The translations under genes were made by a program, and so were the position numbers. A DNA stretch of 64,000 nt from Arcuatula senhousia (lineage: Eukaryota > Mollusca > Bivalvia > Mytilida > Mytilidae), in the NCBI GenBank assembly GCA_963971305.1, contig OZ020308.1, forward strand, positions 20,183,092-20,247,091. Direction: 5' to 3'. The notes below the pieces were generated by a model. That model was not told the DNA's origin. It ran no database searches and worked only from the letters and a program-made list of their open reading frames with translations. Numbering within the stretch: position 1 is the stretch's first letter; each line of letters opens with the position of its first letter. Below, in pieces: positions 23,723 through 34,976 of this stretch.

Positions 23723-23799
23723 CAAAATAAATCAACAATAAGTAATACAAATTTCCGTCAAAACGCGAATGAACAGAACAGTACCATCCAACAGTAGTT

Positions 23800-26700
23800 T
23801 TAAACAGGATCAATATCATCATCATCTAGATCGTCATTCGTTTTGGTATTCACATTTTTACACATTTCACTTGCCTGGCAAGGGCAGAGGTCTGTACAGG
23901 CCAGGTTTTGTTCAAAGCAAACACAGTTGCTTCCACAAACTGATTTCCCTTTACAAAAACAAATCAAGTCTTGTAAAAAATCAGACGACATTTGGCCCTT
24001 GAAGAAAACAGGAACAAGCCCCGTGGCTTGCTGCCAACCGAATTGAAAAGGTGACTTGGGTGGAGGTTGTGGAGTTTGTGATGACAACCAAATGTATGTT
24101 TGTAAGGCAGCACGCAACACATGTTGTTCAAAAGTAGCTTCACAAGGCGGTAGTCGTGCTAAACTTGCATTTTTAATGGTAGCTAATCTCACTCTAAGTT
24201 TATTTAAATCTGAGTGAGCTTGAATGTGTTTTCCTGTTTGATCATACAACTTCGCAACTAATTTTCGACAAGCTGGCAAGGATGATTCAATATCCGATGT
24301 TCCAAGCAAACATAAATCACCGTACGTTTCAGGACTCATTTTCAATACTTTGTAGACAGTTTTCTTACCTATGTGAAACATGGATGAAGTTGTGTCACAT
24401 CCGGTTAAAGCGTGAGCTGCAGGGAGAATTTTCAAAAAGGTCGGATGAAGTGTCTTACACAATTCATGCACTGGAATGAATCTCCGGCCATCCTTTGAGT
24501 CACTGACTGTACCTGTTTCAAACCACATTTCTGACGTGTGGTAAAAGGAAGGGAAAAAATGTGCAGCTAGGATGAGCACATCTGTGTCCGGAGACTTAAT
24601 GATTATCCTTCCTTTCACATTCTTCATGCCAAAAGCCTTGTCTGCGTGTGTTGCGTGAAGTATGATGCGTGTATCCGCCTCTTCTTGGTTGCTGTATAAC
24701 TCTCTACACTCGCTTAAACCATCCCGAGTTATTTTACGTACAAAGAGGGGATCTGAGAAAATACCAGCTAAATAAAGCTCATCTGTATCGGATAGTGTTT
24801 CAAACAATTCTAGATGGTTCGAAATAAAATCGCCAATAAAACGCAACAATGATTGTTTATTCTCGACAACACCTAGAAACTTTTTCCAGTCTGGGATTGG
24901 ACGGCCTTCAATTATTTGAAATACTTTATCTCTGCCAGATGACTGGCATCGTCTTTCTCGTTCCGCTGATTTTATTGAGTTTGGCATATCATATCTGTCA
25001 TAAACGTCAGCAACTGTACCAGCACTAGCTAAGCATGATTTTTGCATCATTATCAATTGCAACGCAAGCTCACCAAACGTTTTCATCTTTTTTACATTTA
25101 AAGACTGTATTAAGGCCATTCCGTCTCGTATCAAAACCGTGGACGATTTTTCAAAGGCACCGATGCGCTGTTGAGAAGACACCTCCGCCTCAAGTTGATG
25201 GCAAATGTCTGCTTTGCAAGATTTTCTCATCGTTCCGTCATCATAAAATAAGGATGTGGGGATTGGTCCTATTGGGAACGATAAAACTTTTTCCACTGTG
25301 ACATCATCTCGACTATTTGCTAATATCAAGGCTCGGCGAAAAACTAATTCAGGATTGATGTGGACATCCAACACCTCACCTGAACGAACCTTAAGTCTAG
25401 TTTTTTTGCTCATTTCCTCAAATGTTTTCAGCTTCGATCGAGCTATAGGGTTATAAAAATTCCCTGACTCACCTTCATTCAAGTTTTTCTTGATAAACAT
25501 CTTTGCCATTTTCAAACCACTGTCAACTGCACCAAGGAGTGAAGATTCAACTTCCTTTGTAGCATGCATACCAGTTGATATATTTATCAAACTATTCGGA
25601 TGCTGATCGGTATCAAAAGGATCTGTCATATTAAAATGGATGTGATCAAGAATAAGTCGGGTGTGCTCTTCGTCTCGTTTAATGGTGGACTTTCTTGTTT
25701 CATCATGAGACATTTCATCTGTATATGTACACCCGCTCCTTGATTTCATTTCTGAACAGATATCTGCAAGAACATGTCTTGTAAGAGACCATCGGAGCAG
25801 AGATGACTTTTGCTGTGTCATGCCTACAATTCCACCCGTCCCTTTTGAGTCTTTAATGACAGTCTTTTCTGTTGCCATATCACTCCATATCCCATTGAAC
25901 CTTGAAGGCTTTTGTCGAATTGCAAACTGACCAGCATCGAATGTAGATTTAATATCTGGTGGCAGATTCAACATGTCCAAGATGTAAACTGGCAACCATC
26001 TAGAATAATTCATTCTATTTGTAGCAAAAAAGTAAGGCAGCATTGCGGAAACAGAAGCTAAGTGTAAGTTCCAATCACCAATTCTTTCGGACCTTATGTT
26101 ATTCAACAAGATTTCAACAGCCCGTAAAAACATGTCCCAGTACCGAAATGTTTTAGACTGATCGCAGCCATTTTTCCTAAATGTTTCAAACAGTGGAGTC
26201 AAATGATCACTGATCATACGTAGTAACTCATCCACCCGAGCATCCATATCACTAACTTTGCCATAGTCATTAGCAAAATTCAAAAGTTGCTTCCACATTT
26301 CATCTGCGACAGATTCTTGTAGAGTTTCTGTACTCCTAGCCCAGCGAAAAAAAGCAGACATTTGAAGAACACTCAGCGCTTCATATACCAGCATGAGGCC
26401 ACGCACACCGCGGTTAAATTGTTTACCTGCTATCATTTGATCCGCAGTACCAGATGCATACACCGAAGAGTCAATCAAAAGGTCACGCAAACCACCATCT
26501 CCCCAAAGCTTTCCAATGGCTGCGATAAAGCAGGAAAGCGTATGGAATCCTCCCAAACGTAAAACATGCTTATCAAACGTTTCAGGCATGCTCAAGGCAA
26601 CCTGTTTACCAATAGCATAAAGTTGCTGGTCAAATGTTTGGACTGAATATTTTTGTCCCATAGCTGTTGTCATATTAGAACACTTTTTCATGGTTGTGAA

Positions 26701-28653
26701 AACAGTTGACATATCACTGGGCTTTGAATCAATTATTGGTGCATATGAAACAACCGTAAACTCGGGTCTATAATCTGTTAGACTGCTATTATACCCCGTC
26801 CAGAATGGAATAAACTGGTCTAAAGTCATATGAATAGGAAAGCATGATATTTCCCTGGTAATGCATCTCAATAAAACCCACAAAAACTCAGACTCCTTTG
26901 TCAGAGGCATTGTTTCATCAAATATTTGCTCTACTGCGTTTGGAAATCTCTTTGGTACGCACCTCTGTTTAGGTTTATTAAACTGTAAACAAGACGATAA
27001 GTTTGCAGCCTTTTCTGATACTTCAAGAGACCTTTCCTTACATCTTTCTACCCTACTTTGGTTTATTGACACAGAATCACGAGACTGACAAGTCTGCAAA
27101 ACTGCCCTTGCCATCGAATGAAAAGTATTCTTACCATCGATAGTCTCAGTATTAAGATCAATGTTGTCAGCCCCTTCTTGGATCAATAAACCACCCTGAT
27201 CTAAATGCACAATACCATCTGGAACATAAACATCGTTCTGAATTTTATCAATTTCGTGATGTGCAATACTTGTTATGAACCGTCTAACCTCGTCGTAGGA
27301 TGCACAAAACCCATGTGAGTTTAAAGTATCAATCAAGCTTCTGGAACCGAATTCATGATAAAGCTGAATAGCGAGACCAATGTGAAATGATGTGAAATAT
27401 TGTTTAGATACGGAAACAATACATTCAGCAATGCCTAATGACTTTCTAATTTTATCCGTTGGCACCACATATGGGTCGGATGCAGTTTCAAAAGACTTAC
27501 CATCAATCAACCATGTAATAAAAGAAACTAACAGCTTTGGCAGACTATCTAAGGAAGAAGCAATTGATACTTCACTTGCAGAAGGATATGACTCTTTCGG
27601 TATATCAAACTTAAGAATTTCTCTTCGAATTATTCCAGCAGCTGAATGTAGAATGTGTTCCTCATTTACTGTATTCTCACAGGCTGAAAAACATTCAATC
27701 TCTTCTACCGATGACTGTAGCTTGGTTTTTATCTTATCAGCTTCAGCCACTGCAGCACCAGCTGATATTTCACTGCTAAACACAAGACTAGACTTACCTT
27801 GGCCTCGTTGACTTTGGATATTTACCTTATCCCCATAGAATCTCAGTAACCTTTCTTTAAGCTTTCTGGTAGCGTATGTTTTAGCGATATCTGCAGGTAG
27901 GAATGACTTGTATTTTACAAGCAATTGAGACAAAGAAAAGACCGTCTGTTTTACAAACAGGTCATCATTAATTTCTTCTGTAAGAGATTTAAAAGCCTTG
28001 TCATGATAAAAGCCAGTATCTTCATTATTTAAGTTTGTTTTACATTTTGACTTTTTTAATAGAACTTTAGTCATACAACCTTTATGATACTTGCCGTGTT
28101 TTGAGAAATCCGCGTGTTCTGATAGCTGAATTATTCTGTTTTCACCATAGGCTACCGCTGACTGGCGGATCTGTTGAATGCGGTCTTCAGACTCGATGTT
28201 ATATAATGCAGAATCCTTCTTGTAAGTTTTCTTTTGACAAATAAAGCAAAGATGCCATTGGAAATTTGAAATTTGTGATCTTGTGAATATAGAAGTTTGT
28301 GCACCTGTTTGACATAATGTCGAATCTTTACAAACAGTTGACACTTCAGCAGGAAAAATACTACAATTTTGTTTACTTGTATATGTTTTATAACAAGTTC
28401 GATGGTACAACACTTTAACATCCCCTGAATTAATGTTATCAAAAGAAGAAACTTCTCTTAATACTCTTCCACAAACATCATCTCTTCTTTTTTCCATAGC
28501 ATTAACAAGGGTATTTTTACCAACAGTGCGCATAATGATTGTCGGCTCTTCTGATACATCTTGACAAATGATGCATTTATCCCAATCATGTGAATAACAC
28601 CCCCTTTTTGGGCTTGATGGCCCAATTTTAACAGGACTACTAACTGAATCCAT
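23800..28653 (-). CDS. Large transposon-borne protein: FEN1-like nuclease plus CXC domain
   Basis: An intact 1617-codon intronless gene with a clear ATG (MDSVSSPVKIG). The N-terminal part has Cys-pair zinc-binding motifs (CIICQ near 27, LCFICQKKTY near 135). The C-terminal third has SPDTDVLIL (near 1354) and HALTGCDTTSSMFHIGKKT, matching the acidic residues and following helix-turn of FEN1/XPG (PIN-like) nucleases. Next comes SDLNKLRVRLATIKNASLARLPPCE, a block I recognise from high-copy invertebrate proteins of unknown function. It ends with a CXC/tesmin-like cysteine cluster (CKGKSVCGSNCVCFEQNLAC, near 1564). It fills a 9.16-kb TIR element and is probably its mobility protein. No classical DDE domain was recognised. 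Confidence 0.7.
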   Translation of the reverse strand: MDSVSSPVKIGPSSPKRGCYSHDWDKCIICQDVSEEPTIIMRTVGKNTLVNAMEKRRDDVCGRVLREVSSFDNINSGDVKVLYHRTCYKTYTSKQNCSIFPAEVSTVCKDSTLCQTGAQTSIFTRSQISNFQWHLCFICQKKTYKKDSALYNIESEDRIQQIRQSAVAYGENRIIQLSEHADFSKHGKYHKGCMTKVLLKKSKCKTNLNNEDTGFYHDKAFKSLTEEINDDLFVKQTVFSLSQLLVKYKSFLPADIAKTYATRKLKERLLRFYGDKVNIQSQRGQGKSSLVFSSEISAGAAVAEADKIKTKLQSSVEEIECFSACENTVNEEHILHSAAGIIRREILKFDIPKESYPSASEVSIASSLDSLPKLLVSFITWLIDGKSFETASDPYVVPTDKIRKSLGIAECIVSVSKQYFTSFHIGLAIQLYHEFGSRSLIDTLNSHGFCASYDEVRRFITSIAHHEIDKIQNDVYVPDGIVHLDQGGLLIQEGADNIDLNTETIDGKNTFHSMARAVLQTCQSRDSVSINQSRVERCKERSLEVSEKAANLSSCLQFNKPKQRCVPKRFPNAVEQIFDETMPLTKESEFLWVLLRCITREISCFPIHMTLDQFIPFWTGYNSSLTDYRPEFTVVSYAPIIDSKPSDMSTVFTTMKKCSNMTTAMGQKYSVQTFDQQLYAIGKQVALSMPETFDKHVLRLGGFHTLSCFIAAIGKLWGDGGLRDLLIDSSVYASGTADQMIAGKQFNRGVRGLMLVYEALSVLQMSAFFRWARSTETLQESVADEMWKQLLNFANDYGKVSDMDARVDELLRMISDHLTPLFETFRKNGCDQSKTFRYWDMFLRAVEILLNNIRSERIGDWNLHLASVSAMLPYFFATNRMNYSRWLPVYILDMLNLPPDIKSTFDAGQFAIRQKPSRFNGIWSDMATEKTVIKDSKGTGGIVGMTQQKSSLLRWSLTRHVLADICSEMKSRSGCTYTDEMSHDETRKSTIKRDEEHTRLILDHIHFNMTDPFDTDQHPNSLINISTGMHATKEVESSLLGAVDSGLKMAKMFIKKNLNEGESGNFYNPIARSKLKTFEEMSKKTRLKVRSGEVLDVHINPELVFRRALILANSRDDVTVEKVLSFPIGPIPTSLFYDDGTMRKSCKADICHQLEAEVSSQQRIGAFEKSSTVLIRDGMALIQSLNVKKMKTFGELALQLIMMQKSCLASAGTVADVYDRYDMPNSIKSAERERRCQSSGRDKVFQIIEGRPIPDWKKFLGVVENKQSLLRFIGDFISNHLELFETLSDTDELYLAGIFSDPLFVRKITRDGLSECRELYSNQEEADTRIILHATHADKAFGMKNVKGRIIIKSPDTDVLILAAHFFPSFYHTSEMWFETGTVSDSKDGRRFIPVHELCKTLHPTFLKILPAAHALTGCDTTSSMFHIGKKTVYKVLKMSPETYGDLCLLGTSDIESSLPACRKLVAKLYDQTGKHIQAHSDLNKLRVRLATIKNASLARLPPCEATFEQHVLRAALQTYIWLSSQTPQPPPKSPFQFGWQQATGLVPVFFKGQMSSDFLQDLICFCKGKSVCGSNCVCFEQNLACTDLCPCQASEMCKNVNTKTNDDLDDDDIDPV

Positions 28654-29409
28654 TAATCACGGTGCTTTTGACCTTTGAAATATGAAGACATAAGAAAACG
28701 AGTAAATTCGAGTAAAAATCAACTCAATAACAAATTAACAAATCAAAACCACACAAAAAACACAAAAAATATCGTAATTTGAAACAAAACTAACAAATTC
28801 TTTTTAGAAATACACGTCCTATTTTATAACATTTGCATTTAAACTAGAGTGTAAAAGACGAATCAAGTACGGAATTAAGGTTTCCGGACCACAATTGACA
28901 AATTTAAAATAATAGTTTTTCCTCGTTAAAATCAAAACTATTCGTTCTATCGCTATAAAAATTATGGAACAATTAGTTTGTAGATGTGTCAATACGACAT
29001 TTTAATTTCAATAATGATGCTTAAAAAGTTTTAAAATGGTAAGTTAAAATCGCCTTGATTTTGCTAATATTTTAGGCGTTTTTCAAATCGTAATTTGAAT
29101 ACAAAGATGCACCTTCTAAGTAAACCTTATGCATTGGTAGTCAAGATATGTTTATTTTGTAGGTAATAAATGCAAAATCAACGTGAAAATCTTTTTATCG
29201 GCTTTGAATATGATGTTATATTGTCATACTATGAAACAGTTGATCGAGGGTACCCCTATTTAACGTAATATTTAGAAAAACTCGACCATACGAACTTCTT
29301 ACGACAAGTAAAAAATCAAACTAGAAGCGTGTACCTTTCGTTTAAGCCCAAAATTAGCAGTATGTTCTTTGGGGACATTAAACTTTTAAATAAAGCGTCT
29401 TTTTGCATT
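28654..29409. other. Upstream non-coding region of the 1617-aa gene
   Basis: AT-rich, with no ORF of note. It presumably contains the promoter of the minus-strand gene and leads into the right TIR of the nested element. Confidence 0.4.
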
Positions 29410-29494
29410 CCGTCTACTCTACTATACATGTAGTTGTGTTGTGTACATTTATTTCACATTTGATTTCGATCTTAGGTCAAAACAAAATTTGTTT

Positions 29495-29671
29495 GTTTCC
29501 TGCTTCATACTCTTGAAATTTAGGGTAGGTAGGTAGGAATTTTTTTTTTTTTTTTAAATTATTTTACATTTTATCAATGGGGAAGCAAACTTTAACGGTG
29601 CTTGTTCCAAAATGCCAATAAAAACTTTAGGGTAGGGCCAAGAAAATAGGGTAAGTAGGGAAGCAGGAAAC
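29495..29671. repeat. Short inverted-repeat element (MITE-like)
   Basis: Flanked by GTTTCCTGCTTC and GAAGCAGGAAAC, with a T-rich run and TAGGGTAGGTAGGTAGG inside. Non-coding. Confidence 0.6.
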
Positions 29672-29830
29672 ATGAATATTTTTTTTGCCTAATAGTTGAT
29701 GTTGCTAACTGCAGCTAGTTCCTTAAGTTTTAACTTGTTGCTTGATTTGTTGTTTGTGTGTGATGATTTTGTGTCTCCAAAATTTGTCTTTGCCTGTTTC
29801 AGAGTTAACTCGTGTAATGGCAATATTTAT

Positions 29831-31244
29831 AACAAGAGGCTCCCAGGAGCCTGAATCGCTCACCTGACATATGTGCCTTAAGTAAAGGTTATTAGGCAAA
29901 ATCTATTTATTGTTGAAGGGGTCATAAGATTAATAAGGGGGTCATCTGACAATATGGTGGATCTAAAGGTGCTGATCACTTTTGTTCTCAATCAAAATCT
30001 AAAAATCTGTCACCCTTTTTGAGTTATTTGCAAAAAAATGCAGTTTAACCTAATGTTCTATTTTTAGCCACAGCGGCCATGTTTTACAACCAATCAAAAA
30101 TCCCCACTACAGTTCTATACACCTAATAATAATAAACAATAATACCAAGTTTGGTTCCATTTGGACTTAAAGTGTCAGAGGAGTTAACATTTTCAATATA
30201 AGGAAATGCAGTTAAATTGCTCAATTTTGACGTTCCAAGGGCAATAACTCCTCAAAGGAAAGGTCCTACAACGTTGACCCTATTACATATTTTGTAGATC
30301 TTGATGTGCTTAACAATATGCAATTTAAAATCCTTAAATATCTAGTATAGTTTTCAAGATATTGAGCTAAACAGGTGCAAAATTTGCAAAAAATCCACAA
30401 AAAGGGCAATAACTCCTACATGGGTTGCTGGATTTTCTTCAGAATTTCAGAGCTGGTAGATCTTGAGGTGCTGATCACTTTTGTTCCCAGTCAAAATTTT
30501 GAAATCTGTCACCGTTTTAGAGTTATTTGCAAAAAACTGCCATTTACCTCTATGTTTTATTTTTAGCCACAGCGGCCATGTTTTACGACCAATCGAAAAT
30601 CCCCACATCAGTTCTATACACCTAATGCTAATAAACAACTATACCAAGTTTGGTTCCATTTGGACTTAAAGTGTCAGAGGAGTTAACGTTTTCAATGTAA
30701 TGAGGAAATGCTGTTAAAATGCTAAATTTTGACGTTCTAAGGGCAATAACTCCTAAAAGGAAAGGTCCTACAACGTTGACCCTGTTACATATTTTGTAGA
30801 TCTTGATGTGCTTAACAATATGCAATTTAAATTTCTCAAATATCTTGTATAGTTTTCAAGATATTGAGCTAAACAGGTGCACAATTTGCAAAAAATCCAC
30901 AAAAAGGGCAATAACTCCTACATGGGTCGTTGGATTTTCTTCAAAATTTCAGGGTAGGTAGATCTTGAGGTGCTGATCACTTTTATTCTCGCCAGAATTT
31001 TGATATCTGTAGCCATTTTTGAGTTATTTGCAAAAAACTGCATTTTACCCCTATGTTCTATTTTTAGCCATGGCGGCCATGTTTTACGACGAATCAAAAA
31101 TCCCCACATCAGTTCTAAGCACCGAATGCTAATGAACAACCATACCAAGTTTGGTTGCAATTGGACTTATGGTGTCAGAGGAGTTAACGTTTTAAAAAGT
31201 TTACGGACGACGGACGACGGACGGACGACGGACTCAGGTGAGCT
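29831..31244 (+). repeat. Pearl/Helentron-like repeat family A, about 500-bp core units
   Basis: The left end AACAAGAGGCTCCCAGGAGC contains the palindrome AGGCTCC-CA-GGAGCCT. The right end is CAGGTGAGCT. The core is about three tandem units of some 500 bp (GCTGATCACTT near 29971, 30470 and 30972). It lies just downstream of the helicase/PHD gene. The ORFs across it are by-products of the repeat. Confidence 0.85.
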
Positions 31245-31534
31245 AATAAAAAAGATTGTAATAACAAATTACCTATATACACATAGGGCAAGTAAACAGA
31301 ACATCATTGTCACAGTAATACTTCCAGTCATTCTCATCTTCCAAACCAGCACATTCCCTATGATACCACAACGAGCACAAATCACAGGATATCCATTCTT
31401 CATTTGTTTTTTCAGGTTTACCACATATCCCACAAGCATCAATGTTTTCTGATTTATGTTGCTGTTTCTTCTTCTTAGTTTGTTTTTTATTTACACTTTT
31501 GTGTGGTCTTTTTTTAGGTTTTGGTCCAGATCTC

Positions 31535-31725
31535 GATGCAACAGTTGTGTCTGTTGCTGGTCTTTCCACTGGTGATTTAACAGTTGTGTCTGTTGCTTGT
31601 CCTTCCACTGACGATGCAACAGTTGTGTCTGTTGCTGGTCTTTCCACTGGTGATTTAACAGTTGTGTCTGTTGCTTGTCCTTCCACTGACGATGTAACAG
31701 TTGTGTCTAGATCTGTTGCTGATAT
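31535..31725 (-). repeat. In-frame minisatellite coding for 26-residue repeats
   Basis: 78-bp units encode Thr/Val/Ser-rich repeats (ATDTTVASSVEGQATDTTVK type) in the linker before the PHD finger. At least two full units and flanking degenerate ones are present. Being a multiple of three, the array preserves the frame. Confidence 0.8.
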
Positions 31726-33052
31726 TTCCACTGACAATGTAACAGTTCGGTCTATTGTTGGTTCCTCAACAGATGGTGTATCAGGTGTTTCGGTTGCTAA
31801 TGTTTCTAGAGGCAATGTGTCTGTTGTTGGTATTTCACTGGATTGTACACTTGGCACAGATAATCCTGCCTGAGTTTCTCTGAATACATTTGCATTTGGC
31901 ATATGCTCACTTGTTTCAAGAGCTTCAAACAAAGCTTGGCCCAAGTTATCCTTACTACTTTTCATTGTTAATGATCCTGATCCATAAGCCTTTAAGAGAA
32001 CAATCAGTTCCTTCTTTGTGAATTTCATATAAAAGGATTTATCCTCAAGTGCAGAAGCCTTAAGGGCTAAATGCGATATGATTTTGTCTTTCGACTTATC
32101 ATCTTTGATGGTCTTCATGGTCACTTTTGATTTGTTTGCTTTGGCTGATTTTTCCATTACTCTTTTCCTAAGTGCTTTACTTTTTTCTCTTTTTATTGCA
32201 GTCAAATAGTCTTTTCTGAACTGTGACATAGACACTGACAAGAAGAGTGTCACAACAAATTTGAAAATATATTCTAAGTTAACGATGAGATTTTGAAGCT
32301 TCTCCCCAATATCAATGACAGCATTTTCACATTCTAACTCTGTTTCTGCACAGTCTGATGCAAAGACATCTTCAGCATGTTCAGGTGTTCTTAGATAACA
32401 ATACCCCTTTAAGAAATGCTCAAGTATAGACTGGTCATCTAATAACATCGAGAGGGCAAAGCTATGTATGTTTTTTTTGTGAAGTTTTAAATTTTGAACA
32501 CTAAGGAGTTCTCTAATCTTCAATTCCAACATTTCAAAAAACTCAAACATTTTATCCTGAATATTAGTAAGGCCCTCAGACACATTTTGCTTTCTCTGTG
32601 TTTCTATGAGTGTTTCAGGGTAGAAACTTGATTCCAACAAATCAGCTGAAGAAGCTTTCATTTCTTCTAATATTTTCAGTTTAAGTTTAAGCTGGTGTAT
32701 CTCAACTTCCATGCCAGGTACAAACAAGTAATTTTGTAATGCCTTTGACAGTTTGTATTTGCATTTTGCTATGACAAAGCCACCAACATATCTAACTTTC
32801 CCTCTTCCTCCATCAGAAATTTGTTGTGCACTAGGTGGATTGACACCTAATACTGGTTCCTGCTCTGGTGGAACATTTTCTGCAGCTTCTTTCAAAACAT
32901 CTGACTTGAGGGCAAATATAACGGAAACAAGCAATTGGCGAGCAAAGCTGTTTTTGTATACCAAAAGGCTCATTGAGTCTGTCAGTTCTTGCGACTGTAT
33001 GTACGAGTTGAAGCTTGTAAAAAAATCCATGATATTTTTCGGTTTACATCGT

Positions 33053-33544
33053 GTCCCGTGCGGGGCCCGAGTGGCGAATAGGCCCGCAGCAGAGCCTAGC
33101 TTGTCGTAAGAGGCGACTAAGGGTCTTGGGATTCTGACGTCGGGTCAGTGCTCAGCCCACAGAGCGACCAAGTGTGTACCCTAGGTGGCAGAATAGGGTA
33201 GCCCTCGTCCGCGGGGGTTGTCAGGTCTATAATACGGAAACCCTGACCGCCGACCATAGTGGGCCGACGTGTGTGGAGAGTGCCACGCTTCATGCACGTA
33301 AAAGACCCCTTTGTGGACCGCCCAGTAGTGCACCACATAGGCTAAATTTTCCGCCCCTACCCACCTCTCCCCTTTTCCTGTGGTTCTTCAAAATTTACCG
33401 GTCCTTTGTTTCCCATTCCATCCCCATGTTTCATGTATCATCATCATTTCATGTTCATTGTATCATCCTTTTCATGTTCATCGCCTGTAAATAACCTATA
33501 TAGCGTTGCACGGGCGTAAAACACCAACTCACTCACTCACTCAC
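33053..33544 (+). repeat. SINE, ACTC-tail subfamily, inserted in helicase/PHD gene
   Basis: A 492-bp copy from GTCCCGTGCGGGGCCCGAGT to a (ACTC)n tail. A perfect 12-bp duplication, GGTTTACATCGT, flanks it (33041-33052 and 33545-33556), as expected of LINE-mediated insertion. Its early CCCGAGTGGCGA resembles a tRNA Leu/Ser A box. Confidence 0.9.
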
Positions 33545-34976
33545 GGTTTACATCGTTCTCCTTGTTTACATTGTGCAAAAAACATCTCTTTGATATTTGT
33601 TCTCTGCAAGCTTATCCATTTTTCTAACACAGGCATTATTTGAAATAACTTGAGTTTGCTTTCTATGGCTTTGGCTTCTAAATCTGAACCCATATAATCT
33701 ACAATTACTTGTTCAATCAAGTTGGTCGAATCCCGGGCTTCTTCAAACGATTCAATTGAAGAAACTACTTCTTCACTTATAAGCAACTCCACATCTGAGT
33801 CACAGCTGCTAATATGGACCTCATTGTCATCTTCATCTGACAGATCATCTTTGACCAGTTGTTTTTCTTTGCAGCATGTGCAGTCCTGGATTAGCTGTTC
33901 TACAATTTTGGCAGCATCATTGAATGTTTGGCGAAACTGGTAAACTACTTCAGGGTGCCTTCTTCACAGTGTTGGCTTGTAGTTCAACACTCTCAACCCA
34001 GCTAAACGTTTTGCCCTTCCTATTGCTACCCCTAATTGGCCTGGTTGTCTTGAGTGACTACAGTCAACTTCAAGATAAGGTATTGTCATCCCCTGTGCCT
34101 TATGTATTGTTACACCAAATGCCAATTTTAATGGAAACTGTTGTCTTTTGGCAATGCATACCTTCTTAATTGGATCAAATATTGTGAAAGTAAATTTCTG
34201 AATGGTTGCGGTCTCCACAACACCATTTATATTAAATTCCACCAATATTTTGTGTTCATGAATGTCTGACTGTAAGGCCATTCACTAATCTGTCATTTAT
34301 ATTAACAAGTAGCATGACAGGAGCTGTTACCTTTAATCCTAAGTTCTTTGGTGCAAGAAACTTTTTTATATAAAAAGGATCCCCACTATCCTCAGCCTTA
34401 AAAATATGCAAAGGCTGTGTAATTGTCTCCAGTTTTTCAAAATTGTAGATGTCTGCATCTAAATTTCTAGCAAAAAGCTTAACAAAATTTAATGTTTGGT
34501 TCATGGGCAATTCTCTATTAAGTGATAACATGAGATCATTAGTTTCTGTTGATGGTTCCCCAAGTTCCAACTCATAGACGGCTTGGCTTAGTGATAGTTC
34601 TTCTTGTCTATGTTTTTGGTCAGTTCTATTCTATGTGGGAACAGATCATCAAAAAACTTACTTTGGAAGGTGAAATGACCAAAATCCCCATACATTTCAT
34701 CTCGGATTGGGGGTAGCTGAAGAAAATCTCCACACAGAACAACCTGGACTCCTCCAAACACATATTTTGAGTTCTTAAGATGTCTAAAAATAAACTCTGT
34801 CTGCTCAAATATTTTTTTTTGAGACCATGGATATCTCATCAATAAAAAGAATGTCTGTTTTTTCAAGCCTGTCTTTTGTTCGAAAAAATCTCTCGTCATT
34901 CATCAATAGGTCAAATAACTCATCACTGTTGTGACGTCCATCTTCTAAGCCTGCAAATAATATTGTAAAATAATTT

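Larger units (their letters stand above)
20266..29424. mobile_element. Nested 9.16-kb TIR transposon encoding a 1617-aa protein
   Basis: Perfect 15-bp ends TAGTAGAGTAGACGG and its reverse complement (20266-20280, 29410-29424) are followed by weaker inverted similarity for about 140 bp (AATGTCCCCA, TTGTCGTAAGAA, GGTCGAGTTTT). A 3-bp duplication, TAC, flanks it. The single large gene (23800-28653, minus) is intact. About 3.3 kb on the left side is AT-rich non-coding DNA with tandem repeats. The superfamily is not assignable by eye. Confidence 0.75.
31273..34950 (-). pseudogene. Pif1-like helicase / PHD-finger gene, main exon (broken)
   Basis: Read from 34950 down, the exon follows a 3' splice site (ATTATTTGCAG) and continues the frame of the exon at 41656-41440 (..KYCG then LEDGRHN). 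Motifs in order: ILFIDEISMVS (Walker B), VVLCGDFLQLPP, LKVTAPVMLLVNIN, LAFGVTIHKAQGMTI and VAIGRAKRLAGLRV, as in Pif1/RRM3 helicases. A long acidic and lysine-rich extension ends in a C4HC3 PHD finger (CGICGKPEK...CDLCSLWYHREC...CPMC, near 31275-31430). Lesions: frame change at the A9 run (34812-34820), frame changes near 34600 and 34270, an in-frame TGA at 33964-33966, and a SINE at 33053-33544. Removing the SINE and one copy of its target duplication leaves one continuous frame across the site. The product would unwind DNA and read histone tails, by family analogy. Confidence 0.8.

Noticed and set aside
30375..31452. Several overlapping ORFs on both strands
   Set aside because: They arise from the tandem core of a pearl-like repeat and have no domain. 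The same ORFs recur with the repeat unit.
31442..31873. 143-aa plus-strand ORF rich in V, S and T
   Set aside because: A shadow of the 78-bp minisatellite of the minus-strand PHD protein gene.
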